Assembly: GCF_000469465.1 (NCBI RefSeq)
Contig: NZ_KI271853.1
Span: forward strand, 1-36,227
Direction of reading: 5' to 3'
Length of the DNA stretch: 36,227 nt
From: Gemella bergeri ATCC 700627
GTDB lineage: Bacteria; Bacillota; Bacilli; Staphylococcales; Gemellaceae
Shown: in pieces, positions 1 through 6,648 of the stretch
How the letters are laid out: the number at the start of each line of letters is the position of its first letter
Numbering within the stretch: position 1 is the first letter of the stretch
The notes under the pieces: model-generated
What the model was told of the DNA's origin: nothing
The model's input: only the letters and a program-made list of their open reading frames with translations
Database searches by the model: none
Made by a program: the position numbers and the translations under genes

Positions 1-33
1 GGGTCGAAGGTTCGAGTCCTTCATGGCTCACCA
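1..33 (+). tRNA. tRNA-Lys, 3' part only
   Basis: The window opens inside a tRNA: the T arm (GGTTCGAGTCC) and the 3' acceptor strand ending in an encoded CCA are present, while the anticodon lies outside. The 3' half matches my memory of Bacillus tRNA-Lys, and Lys before Leu-Gly-Leu-Arg fits the usual Bacillus trn order. The identity is inferred because the anticodon is missing. Confidence 0.75.
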
Positions 34-40
34 TTCTTTT

Positions 41-125
41 GCGGGTGTGGCGGAACTGGCAGACGCACTAGACTTAGGATCTAGCGCCTCACGGCGTGGG
101 GGTTCGACTCCCTTCACCCGCACCA
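41..125 (+). tRNA. tRNA-Leu(TAG)
   Basis: Full class II cloverleaf. The acceptor GCGGGTG pairs with CACCCGC, the anticodon loop CTTAGGA gives TAG, there is a long variable arm, and CCA is encoded. Confidence 0.95.
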
Positions 126-136
126 TTCTTAAATTC

Positions 137-211
137 GCGAAAGTAGTTCAGGGGTAGAACATCACCTTGCCAAGGTGAGGGTCGCGGGTTCGAATCCCGT
201 CTTTCGCTCCA
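137..211 (+). tRNA. tRNA-Gly(GCC)
   Basis: The acceptor GCGAAAG pairs with CTTTCGC, the anticodon loop TTGCCAA gives GCC, the T arm is GGTTCGAATCC, and CCA is encoded. Confidence 0.95.
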
Positions 212-229
212 ATTATTTGTTAATATAAT

Positions 230-313
230 GCCGGGGTGGCGGAACTGGCAGACGCACAGGACTTAAAATCCTGCGGTAGAAATACCGTACCGGTTCGATT
301 CCGGTCCTCGGCA
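230..313 (+). tRNA. tRNA-Leu(TAA)
   Basis: Class II tRNA with a long variable arm and anticodon loop CTTAAAA (TAA). The acceptor GCCGGGG pairs with CCTCGGC with one wobble. After the discriminator A the DNA reads TCA, so CCA is not encoded and must be added by CCA nucleotidyltransferase. Confidence 0.93.
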
Positions 314-324
314 TCATTATATTA

Positions 325-401
325 GCGCCCATAGCTCAATTGGATAGAGCGTTTGACTACGGATCAAAAGGTTAGGGGTTCGACTCCTCTTGGGCGCGCC
401 A
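325..401 (+). tRNA. tRNA-Arg(ACG)
   Basis: The acceptor GCGCCCA pairs with TGGGCGC, anticodon loop CTACGGA gives ACG (A34 presumably edited to inosine), discriminator G, encoded CCA. Confidence 0.95.
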
Positions 402-407
402 TAACTA

Positions 408-484
408 CGGGAAGTAGCTCAGCTTGGTAGAGCACTTGGTTTGGGACCAAGGGGTCGCAGGTTCGAATCCTGTCTTCCCGACCA
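408..484 (+). tRNA. tRNA-Pro(TGG)
   Basis: The acceptor CGGGAAG pairs with CTTCCCG, anticodon loop TTTGGGA gives TGG, and CCA is encoded. Confidence 0.95.
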
Positions 485-499
485 TTTTAAAAATATTTA

Positions 500-575
500 G
501 GGGCCTTAGCTCAGCTGGGAGAGCGCCTGCTTTGCACGCAGGAGGTCAGCGGTTCGATCCCGCTAGGCTCCACCA
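500..575 (+). tRNA. tRNA-Ala(TGC)
   Basis: The acceptor GGGGCCT pairs with AGGCTCC with one wobble, anticodon loop TTTGCAC gives TGC, and CCA is encoded. Confidence 0.95.
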
Positions 576-604
576 TTTATAGAATTGAATTTAAAGCCTT
601 TATT

Positions 605-681
605 GGCGGCGTAGCTCAGCTGGCTAGAGCGTACGGTTCATACCCGTAAGGTCGGGGGTTCGATCCCCTCTGCCGCCACCA
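605..681 (+). tRNA. tRNA-Met(CAT), elongator
   Basis: The acceptor GGCGGCG pairs with TGCCGCC; the anticodon is CAT. Its place after tRNA-Ala and its close likeness to Bacillus elongator Met tRNA separate it from the two other CAT tRNAs in the array. Confidence 0.88.
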
Positions 682-711
682 ATAAAATGTTAGTGAATTC
701 TAAAGGAACAC

Positions 712-788
712 GGACTCTTAGCTCAGTTGGTTAGAGCTATCGGCTCATAACCGATCGGTCGCAGGTTCGAGTCCTGCAGAGTCCACCA
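712..788 (+). tRNA. tRNA-Ile2(CAT, lysidine type)
   Basis: The acceptor GGACTCT pairs with AGAGTCC; the anticodon is CAT. The body matches Bacillus tRNA-Ile(CAT), in which C34 is changed to lysidine by TilS, and the order Met-Ile2-Ser-fMet is that of Bacillus arrays. It could be mislabelled Met by anticodon alone. Confidence 0.82.
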
Positions 789-794
789 TATTTA

Positions 795-887
795 GGAGGA
801 ATACCCAAGTCCGGCTGAAGGGATCGGTCTTGAAAACCGACAGGAGTGTAAAAGCTCGCAGGGGTTCGAATCCCCTTTCCTCCTCCA
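795..887 (+). tRNA. tRNA-Ser(TGA)
   Basis: Class II tRNA with a long variable arm. The acceptor GGAGGAA pairs with TTCCTCC, anticodon loop CTTGAAA gives TGA, and CCA is encoded. Confidence 0.95.
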
Positions 888-897
888 TTTTTATTAT

Positions 898-971
898 CGC
901 GGGATGGAGCAGTCTGGCAGCTCGTTGGGCTCATAACCCAAAGGTCGATGGTTCAAATCCATCTCCCGCAA
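898..971 (+). tRNA. tRNA-fMet(CAT), initiator
   Basis: The acceptor starts with C and faces A (the C1-A72 mismatch typical of initiators), the anticodon stem carries the three G-C pairs GGG/CCC, and the anticodon is CAT. CCA is not encoded: the discriminator A is followed by a T run. Confidence 0.92.
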
Positions 972-982
972 TTTTTTATTTA

Positions 983-1058
983 GGTCCCGTGGTGTAGCGG
1001 TTATCACGCCTGCCTGTCACGCAGGAGATCGCGGGTTCGATTCCCGTCGGGACCGCCA
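983..1058 (+). tRNA. tRNA-Asp(GTC)
   Basis: The acceptor GGTCCCG pairs with CGGGACC, anticodon loop CTGTCAC gives GTC, discriminator G, encoded CCA. Confidence 0.95.
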
Positions 1059-1085
1059 TTTTTTTATGCAAAAAAATAAATATTT

Positions 1086-1161
1086 GCCTCGATAGCTCAG
1101 TTGGTAGAGCAATGGATTGAAGCTCCATGTGTCGGCAGTTCGACTCTGTCTCGAGGCACCA
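1086..1161 (+). tRNA. tRNA-Phe(GAA)
   Basis: The acceptor GCCTCGA pairs with TCGAGGC, anticodon loop TTGAAGC gives GAA, and CCA is encoded. Confidence 0.94.
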
Positions 1162-1165
1162 TGTT

Positions 1166-1238
<73 letters not shown>

Positions 1239-1248
1239 TTTTAGCGTA

Positions 1249-1332
1249 GGGAAGATAGCGAAGAGGCTAAACGCGACGGACTGTAAATCCGTTCCTTAGG
1301 GTTCAGTGGTTCGAATCCACTTCTTCCCACCA
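1249..1332 (+). tRNA. tRNA-Tyr(GTA)
   Basis: Class II tRNA. The acceptor GGGAAGA pairs with TCTTCCC, anticodon loop CTGTAAA gives GTA, and CCA is encoded. Confidence 0.95.
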
Positions 1333-1338
1333 TTATTT

Positions 1339-1409
1339 AGGGACGTAGTTTAACGGTAGAACAAAGGTCTCCAAAACCTTTGGTGTGGGTTCGATTCCTG
1401 CCGTCCCTG
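1339..1409 (+). tRNA. tRNA-Trp(CCA)
   Basis: The acceptor AGGGACG pairs with CGTCCCT, anticodon loop CTCCAAA gives anticodon CCA, discriminator G. The 3' CCA is not encoded. It is the last tRNA of the array. Confidence 0.95.
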
Positions 1410-1417
1410 TAATAATG

Positions 1418-1450
1418 AAGGTGTAATCAGCAATGGTTGCACCTTTTTTT
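1418..1450 (+). terminator. Terminator of the tRNA array
   Basis: AAGGTG and CACCTT form the closing stem of a hairpin that runs straight into a T7 run. It sits 9 bases after tRNA-Trp and ends the tRNA transcript before the noc operon. Confidence 0.85.
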
Positions 1451-1540
1451 GTTGTTTTATTGAATTCTCAAAGTTAGGAAATATTTTCTTTTATAGGCTA
1501 GTTTACTAGATTTTTAATAAATTATTCTTGGGAAATAATT

Positions 1541-1569
1541 TTGACAAAAATTCTTAAATATGTTATCGT
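1541..1569 (+). promoter_or_regulatory. Probable promoter of the noc-parA-parB operon
   Basis: A perfect -35 TTGACA (1541-1546) is followed after 17 bases by the weak -10 TATCGT (1564-1569). The better-looking TATAGT at 1570 is 23 bases away, so the exact -10 is uncertain. AGGAGG at 1590-1595 precedes the noc ATG. Confidence 0.55.
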
Positions 1570-1601
1570 TATAGTGTAAAAGATTTTTTAGGAGGTATAA
1601 T

Positions 1602-2465
1602 ATGACAGAGAGTGTAAAACCATTCAGTAAGTTATATGATTTAACTCATAGGGCTGAAAAGGTTGGAATTTCTGATGATGATGTGTTAAGAGAGATTAGA
1701 GTAGAAAATATAGTGCCGAATAAATATCAACCGAGAAGAGAGTTTACGGAAGAAAAAATTAAGGAACTTGCAGAATCAATAAAACAAAACGGGTTATTAC
1801 AGTCGATTACCGTTAGAGATATGGGGAATGGTTTCTACGAACTTATCGCAGGAGAAAGACGTTTAAGGGCAATTAAGTATTTAAACTTAGCTACAACTAA
1901 AGCAATTGTTAAAGAATTAACAGATGATCAAATGGCAACGTTGGCGCTTATTGAAAATATTCAACGTGAGGAACTTACACCTATTGAAGAAGCATACGCT
2001 TATCAGAAATTGCTTAATATAAATAGGCTAACCCAAGAAGAACTTGCTAAATCTCTTGGAAAAACTCAGGCTACTGTAGCAAATAAAATAAGGTTGTTAA
2101 AACTTAGCGATAAAGTTATTAAAGCAATTAATTCAAAAAAAATAACTGAACGACATGGTAGAGCAATGGTTAAGTTAGATGCCAAAGCACAGGAGCAAAT
2201 TTTAACGCAAATACTAAGTCAAAATCTAAATGTGTCACAAACAGAAGAAAAAATTGAAACTTATCTAAAAATTAAGAATGATAATAAGACAGTGGATAAT
2301 TCCCGTGTCGGTTATGATGCACAGAAAATAATAGCTAAGCTATCGAAGGAAATAGCTAAACTTGAAGAAAAATATAATATTGATTTAAACAAAGAAGAAG
2401 ACGAAACTATGGAAAATGTGGTTATCACCGTAACAGTTCCACGTTATAAGAAAAGAGGTAAATAA
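1602..2465 (+). CDS. noc: Nucleoid occlusion protein Noc (ParB family)
   Basis: ParB/Spo0J-family CTPase fold of 287 residues. In Bacillales Noc binds its own sites across the chromosome, spreads, and attaches to the membrane through an N-terminal amphipathic helix to block septum assembly over the nucleoid. Visible are a basic/hydrophobic N-terminus, the ParB N-domain with IAGERR at about 87-92 (the CTP-binding box shared with Spo0J), and a central HTH at about 145-170. It is the first of two ParB paralogues flanking parA, which is the Noc/Spo0J layout of Bacillales. ATG is chosen from AGGAGG 6 bases upstream. It overlaps parA by one base (TAATG), so the two are translationally coupled. Noc rather than Spo0J is inferred from position and from the second, more Spo0J-like copy downstream. 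Confidence 0.85.
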   Translation: MTESVKPFSKLYDLTHRAEKVGISDDDVLREIRVENIVPNKYQPRREFTEEKIKELAESIKQNGLLQSITVRDMGNGFYELIAGERRLRAIKYLNLATTKAIVKELTDDQMATLALIENIQREELTPIEEAYAYQKLLNINRLTQEELAKSLGKTQATVANKIRLLKLSDKVIKAINSKKITERHGRAMVKLDAKAQEQILTQILSQNLNVSQTEEKIETYLKIKNDNKTVDNSRVGYDAQKIIAKLSKEIAKLEEKYNIDLNKEEDETMENVVITVTVPRYKKRGK

Positions 2466-3223
2466 TGAAAATAATAGCAATTTGTAATCAAAAAGGTGGA
2501 GTTGGGAAAACGACTTCATCAATTAATACAGCGGCATCTTTAGCATATTTAAAGAAAAAAGTATTGCTTATTGATACAGACCCGCAAGCCAATGCAACAA
2601 GCGGTATCGGTATTGATAAAAATGATGTAAAGTCGTCTATTTATAATATTCTTGTTGATGAAGTGGATATTAATGAAGTAATATTAAAAACAGATTATGA
2701 AAATTTAGATATTGTGCCGTCAAGTATTGCGTTAGCAGGTGCAGAAGTTGAATTGGTATCTGCAATTAGTCGTGAGCAACGTATGAAAAATGCTATTGCT
2801 GATATAAAAGATCAATATGATTATATAATAATAGATTGTCCGCCGTCATTAGGTCTTATTACCTTAAATTCACTAACGGCTGCCGATGGAGTGATTATTC
2901 CTGTTCAAACGGAATATTATGCTTTAGAGGGGTTAAGTCAACTGATGAATACATTTAATATTGTGCGAAAACATCTAAACTCACACTTGGATATTTTTGG
3001 TGTTTTACTGACAATGACGGATAGTAGAACAAATATTTCTAACCAAGTAGGAGAACAAGTAAGAGAACATTTTAAAGGAAAAGTATTCGAAACTGTTATT
3101 TCACGTACAGTACGTTTAAGTGAAGCACCAAGCTTTGGAGAACCGATTATTGAATACGCAAAAAATTCAAACGGTGCAAAACAATATATAGCATTGGCAA
3201 AAGAGGTGATTGAACGTGGTTAA
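2465..3223 (+). CDS. parA: Chromosome partitioning ATPase ParA/Soj
   Basis: 252-residue ParA/MinD-type ATPase that works with ParB-parS in origin segregation and control of replication initiation by DnaA. The deviant Walker A KGGVGKTT lies at residues 10-17, just behind the start, with the signature Lys at its first position. The switch/Walker B region reads DTDPQANATS near 38-47, and a second hydrophobic strand ending IIIDCPPS is near 118-125. Its length is standard for Soj. It lies between two ParB-family genes and overlaps both (1 base with noc, 8 with parB). The gene is intact and shows nothing unusual. Confidence 0.93.
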   Translation: MKIIAICNQKGGVGKTTSSINTAASLAYLKKKVLLIDTDPQANATSGIGIDKNDVKSSIYNILVDEVDINEVILKTDYENLDIVPSSIALAGAEVELVSAISREQRMKNAIADIKDQYDYIIIDCPPSLGLITLNSLTAADGVIIPVQTEYYALEGLSQLMNTFNIVRKHLNSHLDIFGVLLTMTDSRTNISNQVGEQVREHFKGKVFETVISRTVRLSEAPSFGEPIIEYAKNSNGAKQYIALAKEVIERG

Positions 3224-4073
3224 AAAACAGGGTAAAGGATTAGGACGAGGTTTAGATGCTATTTTTGCAACAGAAAAAGTGGAAATATTAGCAGATAATT
3301 CAGCTGTTATTGAGTTAAAATTAGAAGATATAAAAAAAAATCCGTATCAACCTCGTACAATATTTAATCAGGATAAACTTGATGAACTAAAAGAATCAAT
3401 TACTAAAAACGGATTATTGCAACCAATTATTGTAAAAAAAGCGGTAAAAGGTTATTATATTATTGCCGGAGAACGTCGTTTTCGTGCATTCGAACAATTA
3501 GAAAAAGAAACTATACCTGCAATAGTAAAAGAGATGACTGATGACGAGATGATGATTTTTAGCGTTTTAGAAAATTTACAACGTGAAGATTTGTCCGCAT
3601 TGGAAGAATCCAACAGTTATCGTAACTTAATGGATAAAATGAAACTAACTCAAGAGGAGTTGGCTAAACAGCTCGGAAAAAGTAGACCGTATATTGCAAA
3701 TAGTTTACGTTTATTGAAATTGCCGCAGAAGATTAAAGATTATCTGGAAAACGGTGTTATAAGTACGGCTCACGCTAGAACACTTCTTTCAATAAAAAAT
3801 AAAGAACGAATGTTAGAAATATGTGAACGTGTTATTGCACGCAAGATGTCGGTAAGAGAATTAGAGGAGTATATAGTACGTCTTTCGAATCCTAAGAAAA
3901 TTTCGACTAAGTCGAAAGACATCTTTATAGAAGAGCAGGAAAATATTTTAAAACGTCGTTTAGGTACTATTGTTACAATTAAACAAAATCGCAATAAAAA
4001 AGGGAAAATTGAAATAGAATTTAAAGATAATGATGAATTTGAACGTATTATTGCACTCTTTAAGGATGAATAA
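3216..4073 (+). CDS. parB: Chromosome partitioning protein ParB/Spo0J
   Basis: 285-residue ParB CTPase clamp that loads at parS and organises the origin region. The N-terminus carries the GKGLGRGLDAIF motif typical of Spo0J, which stimulates the ParA ATPase. The CTP box IAGERRFRA and the ENLQREDLSALEE segment follow, then an HTH with KSRPYIANSLRLLKLP, and a C-terminal dimerisation domain. I start it at GTG 3216: the AGAGGTGAT ribosome binding site (3202-3210) leaves normal spacing to that GTG, whereas an in-frame TTG at 3210 would sit inside it. The gene overlaps parA by 8 bases. No good parS site was seen in the window. Confidence 0.92.
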   Translation: MVKKQGKGLGRGLDAIFATEKVEILADNSAVIELKLEDIKKNPYQPRTIFNQDKLDELKESITKNGLLQPIIVKKAVKGYYIIAGERRFRAFEQLEKETIPAIVKEMTDDEMMIFSVLENLQREDLSALEESNSYRNLMDKMKLTQEELAKQLGKSRPYIANSLRLLKLPQKIKDYLENGVISTAHARTLLSIKNKERMLEICERVIARKMSVRELEEYIVRLSNPKKISTKSKDIFIEEQENILKRRLGTIVTIKQNRNKKGKIEIEFKDNDEFERIIALFKDE

Positions 4074-4075
4074 TA

Positions 4076-4948
4076 ATGGTTAAGTTAATAGAAAAAGTAC
4101 AACAGACATTTAATAATACTGATTTTGTTTTTGTTATATTTGAAAAGATAATTGTCATAATGTTAATAATTGTGTTGGCATCTATTGGCGTAAAATTTTG
4201 TAATAAAGTAATTGATTATATAATGACAACAAAGGAAAATGCTAATAAACGTTTTAATATAAAAATTAATGAAAAGCGTTCTGAAACATTGCATAAACTG
4301 GTAAAAAGTTGTGCAAGATATATAATTTACTTTATAGCATTTTTTCAAATGTTGTCGGCACTTGGTATAAATACGACAAGTATTGTGGCAAGTGCGGGGA
4401 TTGCGAGTGTTGCAATAGGTTTCGGGGCACAAAGTTTGGTAAAGGATATTATATCGGGTTTTTTTATTATACTTGAAGGTCAATTTGATGTTGGGGATAA
4501 CGTAAAAATTTACAATCAAGGTGCATTTATTGCAGGGGGATATGTAATGGCATTAGGATTACGTTCAACCAAAATTCGCTCAAATAATGGAGAAATATAC
4601 TTTATACCAAACGGCACTATTAATCAAGTTATTAATTATTCATTGACGTATAATTTGGCTGTACTTCAGTTTTCGATACAAATAACGAGTACGATGGAAG
4701 AAACAGAGAATAGAGTCGAAAAACTTTTAAATAAGGTGAATAGTGATGATAGTTATCATAAATTGATATATAAAAATGATAAATTACATATTGATTGTAT
4801 AGAGAAAATAGCGGATAATATTGTTACAATTTCGATAGTGGGGAAAGCTAAAATTGGGAAGAAGCAAGAAATAGAAACTATGCTAAGACGAGATTTTTAT
4901 AATGAATTTGGAATAGCATTGACAACAAGAGGAAAAGTGGAGGAGTAA
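4076..4948 (+). CDS. Small-conductance mechanosensitive channel, MscS family
   Basis: 290-residue membrane channel that opens under membrane tension after osmotic downshock. Hydrophobic segments lie at about 18-45 (TM1) and 82-100 (TM2). They are followed by the Gly/Ala-rich pore helix containing ASVAIGFGAQSLVKDIISG and by the beta domain start GQFDVGD, both hallmarks of MscS. The C-terminal alpha/beta cytoplasmic domain is present. It begins 2 bases after parB, so it is part of the same operon; a channel and a DUF951 gene after parB is a common arrangement in Firmicutes. The gene is intact. Confidence 0.88.
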   Translation: MVKLIEKVQQTFNNTDFVFVIFEKIIVIMLIIVLASIGVKFCNKVIDYIMTTKENANKRFNIKINEKRSETLHKLVKSCARYIIYFIAFFQMLSALGINTTSIVASAGIASVAIGFGAQSLVKDIISGFFIILEGQFDVGDNVKIYNQGAFIAGGYVMALGLRSTKIRSNNGEIYFIPNGTINQVINYSLTYNLAVLQFSIQITSTMEETENRVEKLLNKVNSDDSYHKLIYKNDKLHIDCIEKIADNIVTISIVGKAKIGKKQEIETMLRRDFYNEFGIALTTRGKVEE

Positions 4949-4951
4949 GAA

Positions 4952-5140
4952 ATGGAATATGATTTAAATGATATTGTTGAGATGAAAAAAAAACATCCGT
5001 GTGGTACTAACCGTTGGAAGATAACGCGAATGGGGGCGGATATAAAAATTAAATGTCTTAAATGTGATAATAATATAATGATGCCACGTAGAGAATTTAA
5101 CAAAAAAATAAAAAAAATAGTTGAAAAATGTAAAGAGTAA
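4952..5140 (+). CDS. DUF951 family protein (YyzM-like)
   Basis: 62-residue small basic protein of the DUF951 family, whose function is unknown. The family pattern is present: an N-terminal DIVEMKKKHPCG, a Trp-containing strand, then KCLKC near 34-38. Cys17, Cys35 and Cys38 could form part of a metal site, which is inference. It follows mscS by 3 bases with GGAGGAG in front, and is the last gene of the noc operon. In other Firmicutes this gene sits next to ychF, which is absent here. Confidence 0.8.
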   Translation: MEYDLNDIVEMKKKHPCGTNRWKITRMGADIKIKCLKCDNNIMMPRREFNKKIKKIVEKCKE

Positions 5141-5167
5141 GGGTATAAGAGATTAATTTTTCATTGG

Positions 5168-5199
5168 ATTTTTGAAATATAGTGAGTTATTTCAAAAAT
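5168..5199 (+). terminator. AT-only hairpin after the noc operon
   Basis: Perfect 12-bp inverted repeat ATTTTTGAAATA / TATTTCAAAAAT with an 8-base loop, 28 bases after the DUF951 stop. The T run behind it is poor, so it may be a weak terminator or an mRNA-end stabiliser. Confidence 0.5.
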
Positions 5200-5218
5200 T
5201 AAAATTTTAGTTAAATTT

Positions 5219-5250
5219 ATTAATAACCGGATACAGCAGGTTATTAATTT
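5219..5250 (+). terminator. Second hairpin after the noc operon
   Basis: 10-bp perfect inverted repeat ATTAATAACC / GGTTATTAAT with a 10-base loop, followed by only three Ts. It probably works together with the AT hairpin just upstream to close the noc operon. Confidence 0.5.
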
Positions 5251-5350
5251 ACTATAAGTTTTCTCCCAAAGTGGTGTTTGAACATCAGTTTATATTTTGG
5301 ATAGTAATGAAAATAATTATAGTATTTTTATCTGTAAAAGGAGGTATATT

Positions 5351-6442
5351 ATGAAAGTAGCAATAGTAGGTGGTGGAATAGTAGGTGCAACTTGTGCCTA
5401 TTATTTATCAAAAAATAACGATATAGAATTAACGGTATTTGATTATGGAAAGGGACAGGCAACAAAAGCATCAGCCGGTATAATAAGCCCATGGTTTTCA
5501 AAACGCCGTAATAAATCATGGTATACTATGGCAAGACTTGGTGCGGATTTTTACCCTGAATTAGTGGAAGATTTGCAAAAAAATAATTTTGAAACTAATT
5601 TTTACTCACAGTGTGGGGTTTATTTATTGAAAAAGTCTGAAGACAAACTTCCGGAATTAAAACAATTGGCAGAAAGTAGAAAAAAACTTTCTCCAATGAT
5701 AGGAGAATTAAAAATAATTTCTAAAGAAAAAGTAAAAGAAAGAATACCTAGTTTTGATAATAATGGAGATGTATTGTACGCCGGTGGTGGAGCAAGGGTA
5801 GAGGGAGAACGATTTGTAAAAATATTACTTAATGCCTCAAAAGCAGAGATTATTAATAAAAAAGTTAGTTTAAAAATAGAAGAAGATAAGTATATAATTG
5901 ATGGCAGTAAATTTGACATTGTTGTTCTCGCAGTAGGAGCATGGCTTGATGATATTTTGGCACCTTTAGGTTTTAATGTTGATATAAGACCTCAAAAAGG
6001 ACAACTGAGAGATTATAAAATAAAAGATTCAAATACAGGAGAGTATCCGGTAATTATGCCTGAAGGGGAGCTTGATATTATTCCATTTGAAGACGGTATA
6101 GTTAGCGTAGGGGCAACACACGAAAATGATAAAGGTTTTGATCTTAATGTTGATAAAGTTCAACTTGATAATTTCGGAAAAGAAGCGGAGCAATTTTTAA
6201 ATGATTTAAAGGAAGCTGAAATTATTAATGAACGTGTGGGGATAAGAGCATATACTTCAGATTTTTCTCCATTTTTCGGGGAAGTACCGACATTAAAAAA
6301 TGTTTATGCAATTAGCGGTTTGGGTTCTTCAGGCTTAACAACAGGACCTATAATAGGTTATAATGTTGCACAACTTATTTTAAATGGCAAGTTAACACTG
6401 GAACCTGGTGATTATCCCGTAGAAAAATATATTCAAAGATAG
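5351..6442 (+). CDS. FAD-dependent oxidoreductase, DAO/glycine oxidase-like
   Basis: 363-residue member of the DAO family, flavoenzymes that oxidise amines or amino acids such as glycine, sarcosine or D-amino acids. The N-terminal Rossmann dinucleotide motif is VGGGIVGATCAYYL (about 5-18), followed by an acidic strand end FDYGKGQATKASAG, where FAD binds. The C-terminal GLGSSGLTTGPIIGYNVAQL is the second FAD-contact segment. A start 54 bases further upstream is open, but AAAGGAGG (5338-5345) sets the ATG at 5351, and the GxGxxG motif then begins at the expected place. It stands alone between terminators. The substrate cannot be read from the sequence. Confidence 0.82.
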   Translation: MKVAIVGGGIVGATCAYYLSKNNDIELTVFDYGKGQATKASAGIISPWFSKRRNKSWYTMARLGADFYPELVEDLQKNNFETNFYSQCGVYLLKKSEDKLPELKQLAESRKKLSPMIGELKIISKEKVKERIPSFDNNGDVLYAGGGARVEGERFVKILLNASKAEIINKKVSLKIEEDKYIIDGSKFDIVVLAVGAWLDDILAPLGFNVDIRPQKGQLRDYKIKDSNTGEYPVIMPEGELDIIPFEDGIVSVGATHENDKGFDLNVDKVQLDNFGKEAEQFLNDLKEAEIINERVGIRAYTSDFSPFFGEVPTLKNVYAISGLGSSGLTTGPIIGYNVAQLILNGKLTLEPGDYPVEKYIQR

Positions 6443-6493
6443 ATAATTAAGACGGTGATTTAAAAAGAAAATACTGAAGTAATTTGAGTGTAT

Positions 6494-6534
6494 AATAATT
6501 AGTACGGGTAGAAAATCCGCGCTAATTATTTTTT
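6494..6534 (+). terminator. Terminator after the DAO-family gene
   Basis: 14-base arms (6494-6507 and 6517-6530) pair with one wobble and one mismatch around a 9-base loop and lead into a T6 run. This is a good rho-independent terminator. Confidence 0.85.
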
Positions 6535-6590
6535 CTAAGATAAAAAACTACTATTTAACGTAAATATAAGTTACAGGAGTTACAATGGTA

Positions 6591-6618
6591 TTGTTTAGAA
6601 TAAAGAGTATGGTATAGT
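6591..6618 (+). promoter_or_regulatory. Possible promoter of the P-type ATPase gene
   Basis: TTGTTT (6591-6596) and TATAGT (6613-6618) with 16 bases between. The match is moderate. A GGAGG follows at about 6641, ahead of the ATG at 6649. Confidence 0.4.
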
Positions 6619-6648
6619 TTACAATAATAATATATATATGGAGGAAGT

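Noticed and set aside
2435-2450. parS-like word inside noc (GTTCCACGT core)
   Set aside because: Only about 11 of 16 positions fit the parS consensus and the right half is lost. It also encodes the conserved noc C-terminus.
3096-3111. Second parS-like word in the parA 3' end
   Set aside because: The TTTCACGT core matches but the rest does not form the inverted repeat that parS needs.
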